A stretch of DNA of 64,000 bases from assembly GCF_002210285.1 (NCBI RefSeq), contig NZ_MWQE01000008.1, positions 1 through 64,000 of the forward strand, written 5' to 3'. The translations under genes and the position numbers were made by a program. Positions 47,601 to 57,900 of this stretch are shown piece after piece. The notes beneath the pieces are model-generated. The model was given only the letters and a program-made list of their open reading frames with translations, was not told where the DNA came from and did not search any database. Position 1 is the stretch's first letter; each line of letters begins with the position of its first letter. Origin of the DNA: Fibrobacter sp. UWR2 (GTDB lineage Bacteria; Fibrobacterota; Fibrobacteria; Fibrobacterales; Fibrobacteraceae).

Positions 47601-49625
47601 ATGAAAAAGTTTGAAATTCTTTTTGGCAAGTTAAGGCCGATATATGGCGCGATACACAAGCTGATCCTGATATCGCTCGCCGCATGGGGCGCGCACATCC
47701 TGCTGCGCATTCTTTTGCTGTTCCGCGACAATCCCTATGGCTTCCCGTTCGTATCGAAACCGGACTGGTTCATATTCCACGCCGTAAGCATCGACTTCAT
47801 GTGGATATGCAAGTCTCTCCTGGTATTCCTCATTGCGGCTGTAATAGCCAGTCTTATCGCCAAGAAGCCCGAGCGCCCCGCAACTATTATCGTCAAGATC
47901 TACGCAATATTCCAGGGTATTCTCCTCCCGCTTACGTTCTTCGACAACGAAGTACAGCGTTTCCTCGGCAGCCACCTTTCGTTCAGCCTTGTCGATACCT
48001 ACAAGGATACATCGTCTATCGTGATGTTCTGGGACTACATGGCAAACGACCTGAGCGTACCGTTCCTGCAAATTCCCGTACTGCTCCTGATTGTACCGCT
48101 TGCATATGCCCTATACAGGCTGCTGCAGAAGGTTCTGCGCGTTCCGGCGACCAACACGGGAGTTTTCTGCCTCAAGAAAAGTGTCATCGTGATGATTGTC
48201 TTCTACATCGCCTCCTACCTCTTCGTCTACTTTATATGGACAGGCGGATCCCGCATGACAAAACTGCGCCCGGTCGTCTCGCTCATATACAAGGACCTGT
48301 TTGTCAAGCAAAAGGCCGGAGCCGAATTGAGCGAAGAGGAACTTGCCGCATACAAGGCGAGTTACCAGGACCTGTGGCAGGCAATTGAAGGCGACACCCT
48401 CTGGAAATTCGAGGACAGCGACGCGGGCAACCACCTGCCGCTCTACCGCGTGCCCAGTGCAGAACTCCTGAATAGTGAAAAACTGCAGGCACAGCGCATC
48501 ATGAAGCCGAACTTCATCTTGGTCCTCATGGAATCGCAACGCGGGCTAAACGTAGGCTATATGAACCCACAAAAGAGCCCCTCCCCTACACCTTTCATGG
48601 ATTCGCTCGCAGCACATTCACACGCATGGATGCGCATGCACACCAGCGGAGTCCCCACCACGGGTGGAGTACTTTCGACACATATCGGCATTCCACACCA
48701 TTCGCGCCTGCTGCAGGCGACCGACCTAGCCCCCATAAACCTCCCGAGCTTTGTATCGGTGCTTACGGACAGCGGCTACAGCACGCATTACCTGTCGGCG
48801 GCCGACCCGGCATGGGACAATCTTAGCGTATGGATGCACAAGTGGTACACCGCACAACACTACAACCGCGACTTCGAGGACGATTCCACATTCGTCGACC
48901 ACGCGATTGAATACGTACGCGACACGCTCTCCAAGGAAGGCAAGCCTTTCCTTGCCACCCTCATGACGCGCTCAAACCATTACCCGTTCAACTTTGCGGC
49001 AGGCATGACCGACGAGGAGAAGAACAGGCCCCTCCAGGAACGCATCAATGTGACCATGGGCTATGCCGACAGGCAAATCGCGCGCTTTTTCCATGCTATC
49101 GAAAACGAGGATTGGTACCAGAACACCTATGTCATCGTAATGGCCGATCACGGATTCCCGCTAGGCGAAAATGGAGTCTCGACGATGAACGGCGGCGGAT
49201 TCTCGAACGTGAGCTGGATTCCGTTCATGATTCACGGGAAGGGGCTTGACGCCGTACGCGATACGACGACCGCTGCACAGATCGATATCGCGCCCACCGT
49301 ACTTGAGTTAGCTGGTTTTGCAGTGCCAAACATATTCATGGGACACAACTTGCTGCGCGTACACACTGCTGATTCTACATCTGTGCCGGAACCGCTCGCA
49401 GGCCTATCGCTCGGCGCTTACTCCGGCTATGCCGCCATCGGGCTGAACGGCTACCGCTTTATCGCGAAGTACCCCTCACAAGAAGAAACGCACATCTTTG
49501 CCGAAAGCGACACCCGCCAGGAAAATGAACTGACTGGCAAACTACAAAAAGAAGAAGGCCGCCTCTCAGCGACCCTCGACACTTTGCTCAAGATTTCGGA
49601 CTACTCGCTCGAACGCGGGCTCTAA
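47601..49625 (+). CDS. LTA synthase/phosphoglycerol transferase-like sulfatase-fold membrane protein
   Basis: About 674 residues. Five hydrophobic segments fill residues about 20-220, then a periplasmic sulfatase-fold domain starts at NFILVLMESQRGLNVG (metal-binding Glu). The nucleophile Thr is in SGVPTTGGVLSTH; SNHYPF and VMADHGFPLG provide the later His/Asp ligands, and TVLELAGF ends the domain. The family moves phosphoglycerol or phosphoethanolamine from lipids to polymers. In a Gram-negative cell, modification of LPS or periplasmic glucan is more likely than lipoteichoic acid. The ATG at 47601 is preferred over a TTG at 47583; neither has a good Shine-Dalgarno. Follows the glycosyltransferase gene. 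Confidence 0.85.
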   Translation: MKKFEILFGKLRPIYGAIHKLILISLAAWGAHILLRILLLFRDNPYGFPFVSKPDWFIFHAVSIDFMWICKSLLVFLIAAVIASLIAKKPERPATIIVKIYAIFQGILLPLTFFDNEVQRFLGSHLSFSLVDTYKDTSSIVMFWDYMANDLSVPFLQIPVLLLIVPLAYALYRLLQKVLRVPATNTGVFCLKKSVIVMIVFYIASYLFVYFIWTGGSRMTKLRPVVSLIYKDLFVKQKAGAELSEEELAAYKASYQDLWQAIEGDTLWKFEDSDAGNHLPLYRVPSAELLNSEKLQAQRIMKPNFILVLMESQRGLNVGYMNPQKSPSPTPFMDSLAAHSHAWMRMHTSGVPTTGGVLSTHIGIPHHSRLLQATDLAPINLPSFVSVLTDSGYSTHYLSAADPAWDNLSVWMHKWYTAQHYNRDFEDDSTFVDHAIEYVRDTLSKEGKPFLATLMTRSNHYPFNFAAGMTDEEKNRPLQERINVTMGYADRQIARFFHAIENEDWYQNTYVIVMADHGFPLGENGVSTMNGGGFSNVSWIPFMIHGKGLDAVRDTTTAAQIDIAPTVLELAGFAVPNIFMGHNLLRVHTADSTSVPEPLAGLSLGAYSGYAAIGLNGYRFIAKYPSQEETHIFAESDTRQENELTGKLQKEEGRLSATLDTLLKISDYSLERGL

Positions 49626-49649
49626 ATCCTCAGCCAACGTTAAAAAAGG

Positions 49650-49674
49650 AAATCCCCGGTCAAGCCGGGGATGA
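49650..49674. repeat. Palindrome ATCCCCGG/CCGGGGAT + GAC
   Basis: AATCCCCGG-TCAAG-CCGGGGAT-GAC, of the same plan as the element at 25880-25902, lies between convergent genes. It could serve as a terminator but has no T-run. Confidence 0.6.
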
Positions 49675-49704
49675 CTTCAATCTATTCGGGGATAACCGCA
49701 GGCT

Positions 49705-52326
49705 TTATTTCTTTTTTAACCATGTGCCACACAGGTACATGCAGAATACGATGCTCGTGATGAGGAACATCGCGATGCCGATGCAGGCCAAATCGCCAAT
49801 GCCCTTCAACCCACGGTGCGTGGTAAACAGGAACCCGACAAAGCCCGCGATGGTCGTGGTGGAACTTGCCATCACGTTGCGACCCGTGGTATCCATCAGC
49901 TGACGCAGAGTCATGTTCTTGTCCGCCATCCACGAAGTAATCATGTGAATCGTGGAATCGATACCGATACCGAGCGCCATCGGGATGACAATCACGTTGT
50001 AGATGCTAATCTTCCCAAACTCGAACAGGTCGGTAAGGAGCCCGAGAAGCCCGAGCGTGAGTAGCGTTCCCATGCCAAACGAGATACAGCCCGCAAGGAA
50101 GAGTTTGGGCTTGCGGAACGATATCACGAGCGTTCCAAAAATCACGAGGATAATCACGAGCGCAAGCCTGAAGCTATCCTGCTTCACCGATTCAATCACG
50201 TCGGAGAGGATAAACTGCGACGAGAACGTACGGAGGTCTTCACCGTCAAAGTTCCAGCGGCCATAGCGTTCCTGGAACCTGTGCAGGGCCTTCGCATCCC
50301 AGCTGGGGAAAGCGCCGTAGATAAACCCGATCTTTCCGTAACTGCCATCCTTTTCACGAAGCAGGTCCAGCGCCCATTCCGGAATATCTTCGGCGGTAAA
50401 CGTCTCTTCTACGCCGGCGAGTTTGCGGAGCGTTGCTATGTTCGCGGAATCCTGCCCTTCGGCGCGGTCGAACACACGGGCCTCGGCAAGATCACGGATT
50501 TCTTCGATAATTTCAAGGCGGGCCTTCTGCGAATCGAGCGAAGGTACAAACGTCTTGAGTGTAAGGAAGCTACGCAGCGTGGAATCCTTTTCCACATGCA
50601 GACGCACCATCAGGGTGTCGTAAAGCATATCGAGCTGTTCCGACTTGCTCCCCATCACTGCAGCAGGCGTAGAGGTTGCACGGCTGTTCGTGCGGGTCAC
50701 ACCCGTGGCGATACCGTTGCTCTTGTGATTATTTTCTGTCGACACGCGGCGCAAGTTACGCAGGTTGTGTTCGAAATCCACGTCCTGAGCAAACCAGATG
50801 GAAACGGCGCCAAGGGCAAAGCCCGCAAATGCCGCATACTTAAAGAACCTGAGGATCTTCGATTCGTTCCAGGACTTGGGCAGCAGGCTGTTTTCGGGAG
50901 CCTTCGGGATACCGCCCATGCACTTGATGAACACAGGAAGCACGAGCACCGAGGTGAGCATACTGAACAGCACGCCGCTCGACGCCACCACGCCGAATTC
51001 ATAGAAGCCGCGGAAATGAGCAGCAAGCAAGGTAAGGAACGCAGCAATCGTCGTGAAACTTGCGAGGATAAACGGCTTCAGCATCTTGCGCTGTGCGGCC
51101 TCGAGAACCTCTTCGAGCGTCGCATACTTGTGCATGAGTTTCTGCGACGTGCCGAGAATATGGATAGAGTAGTCGATGCCAATACCCAATATGATAGAGG
51201 CGACAAATACGGTGAACGGGTTGAACTTGCCGTAGATGAGCGCAGTAAACGCGAGCGTGGGGATACAGGCGTAGAGCACGGATGCCGTCACGAGAATCGG
51301 GCCCTTCACGCTCCTGAAGAAAATCATCGTGAGGAGGATGATAAGCACGAGGCTTATGCCGAACGAGAAGATGGAATCGTTCGCGACATCGTCCACTTCC
51401 TTGAGGCCCTCGTACGTGCCTTCCACGGAGAAGCGCGTGGGCACGGGGTATGTCTTGCTGCTGAAATACGCAAGCAGGGAATCGGTACGCGCCAAGATAT
51501 GCGTCACGAACTCGTAATCGGTAGAAGGCTTGATGAGTTTCGCGTTCACCACGCCGTTGAACAGGATTTTGCCGGTGCTGTCGGGCTGCGGGCAACCGAT
51601 GAAGCGGGTACGCAGTTCCGGCGGGACAGGCTTCTTCTTGTCCCATTCCTCGGCATCTTCCTTCTTAGAAACTTCTTCCTTCTCGTTCTTCTTGAAGAAG
51701 GCATCGAACGCGCCGACGGCTTCGTCAGGGAGGCCTAGTTCCTGCGGGATATCGGCACTGAACCACACGCGTTCCTTTTTGGCAGGGGCCGGCGCGGATC
51801 CACCTGCATTGCCGGCGGAATCCGGAGCGGAATCATCGCCCAGCAGGTCAACGACAAGCGGGCCGTTCTTGCGCCCGATTTCCAGCTGCAGGTCTTCGAG
51901 GTTGTCGCGGATGTTCTCGAGGTACTTTACCGGCAGGTAGAGGAGCGCATTGTCCTTGAAGAACTTGTTGTCGTTATCGACCTGCGTCGAGACGAAATCA
52001 CCCTGCCAATTCTTGTGGATGTATTCGCTGATGGAATCCTGCAGTGCGGCCACCAGGTGCACGTCTTCACTCTGGATGGCAATCATGAAACGGTCGGTGC
52101 TCCCGAATCGCTGATACGACTCCTCAAGGGCCTTCACGCTAGGAGTATTTTCGGGAAGCAGGTGCGAGAGGTCGGCGTCAAGCTTGAGACCCGGCTTAAA
52201 CAGGATGGGGACGGCCAGGAGTACTGCAAGGAGGAGGTAGAAGGCCAGAGCCTTGTACTGATGCCTGCAGATCAGGGGGATATACCAGTTGGAAAATCGT
52301 TCTATTAGTGATTTCTTGCTCGCCAT
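49705..52326 (-). CDS. MMPL/RND-type membrane exporter
   Basis: About 873 residues from the ATG at 52326. A first membrane helix (about 27-45) leads to a large periplasmic region (to about 330), then a block of five helices (SILGFSISLVLIILLTMIFF-type; includes GIGIDYSIHILG), a second periplasmic region, and a second block of five helices with GIGIDSTIHMITSW. The two GxGIDxxIH motifs are the paired central-helix motifs of MMPL/SSD proteins. It is expected to move lipids or other hydrophobic molecules using the proton gradient. A Lys/Glu-rich insert (FFKKNEKEEVSKKEDAEEW) is in the first loop. TATATTA sits 6 bases before the ATG. Confidence 0.88.
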   Translation of the reverse strand: MASKKSLIERFSNWYIPLICRHQYKALAFYLLLAVLLAVPILFKPGLKLDADLSHLLPENTPSVKALEESYQRFGSTDRFMIAIQSEDVHLVAALQDSISEYIHKNWQGDFVSTQVDNDNKFFKDNALLYLPVKYLENIRDNLEDLQLEIGRKNGPLVVDLLGDDSAPDSAGNAGGSAPAPAKKERVWFSADIPQELGLPDEAVGAFDAFFKKNEKEEVSKKEDAEEWDKKKPVPPELRTRFIGCPQPDSTGKILFNGVVNAKLIKPSTDYEFVTHILARTDSLLAYFSSKTYPVPTRFSVEGTYEGLKEVDDVANDSIFSFGISLVLIILLTMIFFRSVKGPILVTASVLYACIPTLAFTALIYGKFNPFTVFVASIILGIGIDYSIHILGTSQKLMHKYATLEEVLEAAQRKMLKPFILASFTTIAAFLTLLAAHFRGFYEFGVVASSGVLFSMLTSVLVLPVFIKCMGGIPKAPENSLLPKSWNESKILRFFKYAAFAGFALGAVSIWFAQDVDFEHNLRNLRRVSTENNHKSNGIATGVTRTNSRATSTPAAVMGSKSEQLDMLYDTLMVRLHVEKDSTLRSFLTLKTFVPSLDSQKARLEIIEEIRDLAEARVFDRAEGQDSANIATLRKLAGVEETFTAEDIPEWALDLLREKDGSYGKIGFIYGAFPSWDAKALHRFQERYGRWNFDGEDLRTFSSQFILSDVIESVKQDSFRLALVIILVIFGTLVISFRKPKLFLAGCISFGMGTLLTLGLLGLLTDLFEFGKISIYNVIVIPMALGIGIDSTIHMITSWMADKNMTLRQLMDTTGRNVMASSTTTIAGFVGFLFTTHRGLKGIGDLACIGIAMFLITSIVFCMYLCGTWLKKK

Positions 52327-52483
52327 AATGGCTAATATAACAAAAAAACGGCGTTTTTTTACCCCTAAAACGGGTTTTGCGGCCACTTCCTGATATTGCG
52401 CAAATTTAGCGGACGAACGTAAAGTCTGTAAAAAAAACGGACCGACTTCCACAGCGGCCATTTTAGATAGTAAATTTCCCAGT

Positions 52484-54844
52484 ATGGTTAGTATGGCTCA
52501 ATCAAAGTTTTATTGTATAGGCATTTCCGCGATTTTGGCTACAGGTCTCGGAACATGCTTCCTTGGATGCTCCGACACCTCCTCTGCCGCCGAATCTGAC
52601 GTAATAATTCCCATCCCGACAGAACCCATCCACGTCGTCGAAGAAGAAAAAGTGCAGGTACAGCTGAACGAAATCGCTCCGCTCAACCTCGCCTGGCTAG
52701 ACCAGGACGGCGACGACCCCGCATGGGTAGAAATCTACAACGCGCTGGACAAGGAAGTGAACCTGAAAGGGTTCTCGCTCGTAGAGAACCTGACCAATCC
52801 GCAGAAATGGGTTTTCCTCGACGAGACAATTCCAGCCAAGTCCTACCGCACTGTGTTCCTCGACAAGAAGGACGTCCGTACAGTCAAGGGTACCGCAGAC
52901 GGCATCGATGACGAAGGAAACACGCTGCACGCGCGCACGCACACGAACTGGAAACTCAACAAGGATGGCGGCACGCTCTACATCATCGACAACCACAACG
53001 CCATCCACGACTCAATTACCTACCCTGCTCTCCCCGCAGGCATTAGCTTCGGGCGGACTTCCGACGGTTCCTACAAGTACTTTGCGAACGCCACTCCCGA
53101 AGCGGCGAACGACGATGCAGGCGCATTCGCGACCCTTGCCCCACATTTCGACTTCGGCACCAAAAGCGCCGGCTTCTACACTGGCGAAATCACGATCGAT
53201 CCACCGACAGTTCCCGAAGGCACTACCGTCCGCTGCATGCAGAACGGCTCCAAGCCGACCGAGGATTCGCCGGCATTCTCCGAACCGCTAACCCTATCCA
53301 AGAACACCGTACTCCGCTGCGCCGCGTTCCAGCCCGGCGCCCTCACCACCGAAGTCATCACCAGGACTTTCTTCATCGACGAGACTGTCCGCATGCCAGT
53401 TGTCGCCGTAAGCGTTGATTCCGCATTTTTCAGAGAAGCCTACATCAAGACCGACGCCAGTTCCCCGAAGAGCGCCCCCGCGGGGCTCTTCGAAGACACC
53501 GAATTCCCAGTGCACGTAGAATACTTCCCCGATGGCAGCAAGTCCACCAGCCCTGCCTGGGAAGTCGATGCAGGAATTTCCATCATGGGCGGTTACAGCA
53601 GGCTCAAGGACAAGAAATCCGTCGCTATCGTGATGCGCGAGCAGTACCAGGACGGGAAAATCGATTACCCGCTGTTCGAGACACGCAAGGAGACCAACAG
53701 CAAGTTCCGCGGATTCAACCTGCGCAACAATGGAAACCGCATCGCTAGCGACTACATCGGAGACGCGATGGGCGGAGCCATCCTCGAAGGGAGCGGAGTC
53801 GACTACCAGCGTAGCCGCCAGGTGGTGGTGTTCTACAACGGGCGTTACTACGGCATCCACGACATGCGCGAGCGCTTCAACAAACACTATGTAGAAACGA
53901 ACTACGGCATCGATGCGAATACCGTCACCATGGTAAAGCATCTCGGTCACGAAGTCACCGCCAGCAACGGATCTACCGACGAATACATGGCTATGCTCCA
54001 CTTTATCGCCAACAACGACTTCAGCGGCGAAAACAATGCGAACTACGAGATGGTCAAGACCATGATGGATGTAGGCAACTACGCCGACTACATGGCTGCA
54101 GAAATTTTCGACCACAACGGCGACTGGCCCAACAACAACGTACGCGCATGGAAGAGCCCCGAGCAGCCGTGGAAATTCATGATCTACGATCTTGACCACG
54201 GATTCGACTGGACATGGGGCGTAAACAACGGCGAGTTCGACCAGGATACAAAGATTTTCCCGTGGATTAGGAAGGGCGGCGGAAACAAACCCTGCATAAA
54301 CGAGGGCTGCTTCGCAAATATATACGTACAACTTATCAACAACCCGGACTTTGTCCGGCTCTTCCTGAACCGTTCCGCCATCATGTTGCAGAACAACCTG
54401 AACGGAGCCAATGTGACCCGAGTGGTCGATGCAATGACGGCGACCATCGATACCGCCGAAATATCCCGCGACATGAAGAAGTTCAAGCAAGACGAAATGT
54501 ACTACAAGAACTCCTGCGGAAAGGGATTCAGCAAGACCGGTAGCTGTCTCAAGGATTGGTGCATGACTCGCGACACGACAGTCATAGACGACTACAAGAA
54601 CGAATTCGGCGTGAAGGGCATGATTACCGTGAACATCAACGCCTCAGGCTCCGGCCACGTACTAGTCGAAGGAAAGGCTGTTCCGGCGACATATGCCGGC
54701 AAGTTCTTCAGCGGCGTGGCAATGGAACTGACAGCCGAGCCGACAAACGGAGGCGTTTTCACCGGATGGGATGACGGTGTTACACAAAACCCGAGACTTG
54801 TTGCTCCGACAGACGGCGTCACATATACGGCCTTATTTAAGTAG
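52484..54844 (+). CDS. CotH-kinase-family lipoprotein with lamin-tail domain
   Basis: A 786-residue lipoprotein. The signal peptide ends FLGC with Cys29. Residues about 55-200 resemble a lamin-tail (LTD) domain: VQLNEIAPLNLAW, WVEIYNALDKEVNLKGFSL. A chitobiase-like beta domain follows (about 220-300). The CotH domain runs from about 305 to 650: VVAVSVDS, FRGFNLRNNGNR, VVVFYNGRYYGIHDMRERFNK, EIFDHNGDWPNNN and FMIYDLDHGF. CotH proteins are atypical kinases; surface function here is unknown. The end has a Cys-rich loop and a bacterial-repeat-like VELTAEPTNGG/FTGWDDG motif. TAAATTT lies 6 bases before the ATG. A terminator follows. Confidence 0.85.
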   Translation: MVSMAQSKFYCIGISAILATGLGTCFLGCSDTSSAAESDVIIPIPTEPIHVVEEEKVQVQLNEIAPLNLAWLDQDGDDPAWVEIYNALDKEVNLKGFSLVENLTNPQKWVFLDETIPAKSYRTVFLDKKDVRTVKGTADGIDDEGNTLHARTHTNWKLNKDGGTLYIIDNHNAIHDSITYPALPAGISFGRTSDGSYKYFANATPEAANDDAGAFATLAPHFDFGTKSAGFYTGEITIDPPTVPEGTTVRCMQNGSKPTEDSPAFSEPLTLSKNTVLRCAAFQPGALTTEVITRTFFIDETVRMPVVAVSVDSAFFREAYIKTDASSPKSAPAGLFEDTEFPVHVEYFPDGSKSTSPAWEVDAGISIMGGYSRLKDKKSVAIVMREQYQDGKIDYPLFETRKETNSKFRGFNLRNNGNRIASDYIGDAMGGAILEGSGVDYQRSRQVVVFYNGRYYGIHDMRERFNKHYVETNYGIDANTVTMVKHLGHEVTASNGSTDEYMAMLHFIANNDFSGENNANYEMVKTMMDVGNYADYMAAEIFDHNGDWPNNNVRAWKSPEQPWKFMIYDLDHGFDWTWGVNNGEFDQDTKIFPWIRKGGGNKPCINEGCFANIYVQLINNPDFVRLFLNRSAIMLQNNLNGANVTRVVDAMTATIDTAEISRDMKKFKQDEMYYKNSCGKGFSKTGSCLKDWCMTRDTTVIDDYKNEFGVKGMITVNINASGSGHVLVEGKAVPATYAGKFFSGVAMELTAEPTNGGVFTGWDDGVTQNPRLVAPTDGVTYTALFK

Positions 54845-54851
54845 TCGACTC

Positions 54852-54880
54852 GAAAAAGCGGCTTTAGAGCCGCTTTTTTT
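54852..54880 (+). terminator. Rho-independent terminator after the CotH gene
   Basis: AAAAAGCGGCT and AGCCGCTTTTT pair around a TTAG loop and run into a T-tail. Confidence 0.93.
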
Positions 54881-54889
54881 ATAAAAAGA

Positions 54890-54920
54890 TTGACCACACA
54901 GGCTGGTTTTTTCTAAATTT
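54890..54920 (+). promoter_or_regulatory. Putative metH promoter
   Basis: TTGACC (54890-54895), an 18-base gap and TAAATT (54914-54919) lie about 50 bases before the metH ATG. The -10 sequence is the same as in the tRNA-Gly promoter. No cobalamin-riboswitch-like structure is visible in the short leader. Confidence 0.55.
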
Positions 54921-54971
54921 ATGCATAAAATTGAATAAACGCATAAAAGTAAAGATTCAACGGTTCGTGCC

Positions 54972-57900
54972 ATGGACAAGAAAATGACTTTACGCGAAGC
55001 TTTTGAAAGCAAGATGATGCTGCTCGATGGCGGCATGGGTTCTGTCATTCAGACTTACGGCATCAAGGGCGCGAACAACGACATGCTCTCCATCGAAAAG
55101 CCGGATATCATTCTCGATATCCAGCGCCGTTACGTGGATGCGGGCGTGGACTGTTTGACGACGAATACTTTCTCAAGCCAGCGCGTCAGCCAGCACGAAT
55201 ACCACCAGGAACACCGCATTGCCGAAATGAACCGCGCTGCCGTGAAGATTGCGAAGCAGGCCGCGGCAGAGGCCATGGAAAAGTTTGGCCGCCAGGTGTA
55301 CATTCTGGGCGACGTGGGCCCCACGAGCAAGATGCTCTCCATGAGCGAAGACGTGAATGACCCCGCGAGCCGTAGCATTACTTTTGACGAGCTGGAAGAT
55401 GCCTACCTGGAACAGATTCAGGTGCTGGTGGAAGAAGGCGTCGATGCGATTCTGATTGAAACGATTTTTGATACGCTGAACGCGAAGGCCGCCGCCAGTG
55501 CATTCACCAAGGTGATGGAAAAGCGTGCCGCAGACGCAACCGCCGCCGGAAAAGCTGACGACATCAAGCCCGTCGAGGTCATGTTCTCCATGACGGTGAG
55601 CGACGCCTCGGGCCGTACGCTTTCGGGCCAGACGGTGGAAGCATTCGCCGTGAGCGTGATGCACATGCATCCGCTTTCTATCGGCCTCAACTGCGGTCTC
55701 GGTGCCGACGGTATGGTGCCCTACCTGCGCCGTATGGGCAAGGTCGCGCCCTGCTATATTAGCTGCCACCCGAATGCGGGTCTCCCGAACCAGTTCGGCG
55801 GTTACGATGACACGCCCGAAGACATGGTGCGACTCATGGGCGTGTACCTGGACGACAAGCTGGTGAACATGATTGGCGGTTGCTGCGGTACCACACCGGA
55901 ACACATCGCCGCCATGCGCAAGATGCTTGACGCATTGCCCGCCGATTACGAACGTCGCAAGCCCGCGCCCAAGTACGCCACAAGCCCGCTGCTCCGCCTC
56001 GCCGGTTTGGAACCGCTGTTCAAGGAACAGGTGCGCCCGAGCAATGGTGCCGACAGCTGCAACGCCGAAGATTTTGTGAAGGTGGGCGAACGCTGCAACG
56101 TGGCAGGCTCCAAAAAGTTCCTCCGCCTCATCAACGAAAAGAATTACGAAGAAGCACTCGACATCGCCCGCAAGCAAGTCGAAGACGGCGCCGACGTGAT
56201 CGACGTGAACATGGACGATGGCCTGCTGGACGCTACCGCCGAAATGCAGACCTTCTTGAACTTACTTGCTTCGGACCCGGCCATCAGCCGCGTGCCGATT
56301 ATGGTGGACTCTTCCCGATTCGAAGTGATCGAAGCGGGCCTCAAGTGCGCCCAGGGCAAGTGCATCGTGAACTCCATCTCTCTGAAGATGGGCGAAAAGG
56401 CTTTCATTGAGCATGCGCTCACCATCAAGCGCCTCGGCGGAGCCGTCATCGTGATGCTCTTTGACGAAGAAGGCCAGGCCACCAATTACGAGCGCCGCGT
56501 ACAGATTGCCGCCCGCGCCTACGACATCATGGTCAAAAAGCTCGGCTTCGATCCTTCGGACATCATTTACGACCCGAACGTTTTGACAGTCGCTACGGGC
56601 ATGGCAGAACACAATGCCTACGCCATCGACTTTATCCGCGCCGTCCGCTGGATTATGGACAACCTGCCCGGCGTGCGCATCTCGGGCGGTCTTTCGAACC
56701 TTTCCTTCGCCTTCCGCGGCAACAACTACCTGCGCGAAGCGATGCATACCACCTTCTTGCATTACGCGATTCCGAACGGCATGGGCATGGCCATCATGAA
56801 CCCGAGCGCGATTATCGAATACAAGACGATTCCGCTGGAACTTCGCATGGCCATTACCGAAGTCATCTACAATACGGAACCGGATGCGAGCGAAGCGCTC
56901 ATCGAAATTGCAAGCCGCATGACCGCAGCAGCCGCTGCCGCCAAGGAAGCGGGCACCAAATACGACCCGAAGGCAATTTTCGCCATGAGCACAGGCGCAA
57001 GCTCTGCTGACGACAACGCCAGCGCTGCCGCCGAAGCAAAGCCTACCACGCCCGAAGAACGTTTGCAAGAAGCCTTGCTCAAGGGAACTTCCACCACTCT
57101 TCAGCCGGACTTGATGGAACTCATCAACCGCGGCGATAGCCCGGTGGGAATCATCTCTGGCCCGCTAATGGACGGCATGAACGAAGTCGGTCGTCGCTTC
57201 GGTGAAGGCAAAATGTTCTTGCCGCAGGTGGTCAAAACCGCACGTACCATGAAGAAGGCCGTGGAAATTTTGCAGCCCTACATCGAGGCGGGCAAGGATG
57301 CCAACGCATCGAGCCGCGGCAAGATTGTGATTGCCACCGTCAAAGGCGACGTGCACGATATCGGCAAGAACATCGTCTCCGTGATCATGGCCTGTAACGG
57401 CTACGAAATGGTAGACCTCGGCGTGATGGTTCCCGAAGATGTGATTGTGAAGGCGGTCATCGAAAACAAGGCCGACATCTTGAGCCTTTCCGGACTGATT
57501 ACGCCCTCGCTCGAAGAAATGTGCACCGTGGCGAAGGCCATGCAGGCCGCAGGCCAGCACATCCCGATTATCGTCGGCGGCGCAACGACCTCGCCCACGC
57601 ACACCGCCGTAAAGATTGCCCCGTGCTACGACGGCCCCGTATTCCACGTGCGCGATGCCGCAAGCAACCCAGGCCTCGTGCAAAAACTCCTCGATCCGAC
57701 GACCGGCGAACAGACCATACAGGAAAATCGCGAAGAACAGCAGAGAATCCGCGAAAAGCAGGAAGGCATAAAGGCCGGCGCCGCAAGCGCCATGGCCGCT
57801 GCCGAAAAGACGCCCGAAGAACGCCGCTACCAATGCGACTGGAGCAAGTACCAGCCTGTGGAACCGCCGTTCATGGGCGAAAGCAAACTCCCGCCCATCG

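Noticed and set aside
50281-51738. 485-codon ORF opposite the MMPL gene
   Set aside because: Arg/Glu/His-rich antisense mirror of a real coding sequence.
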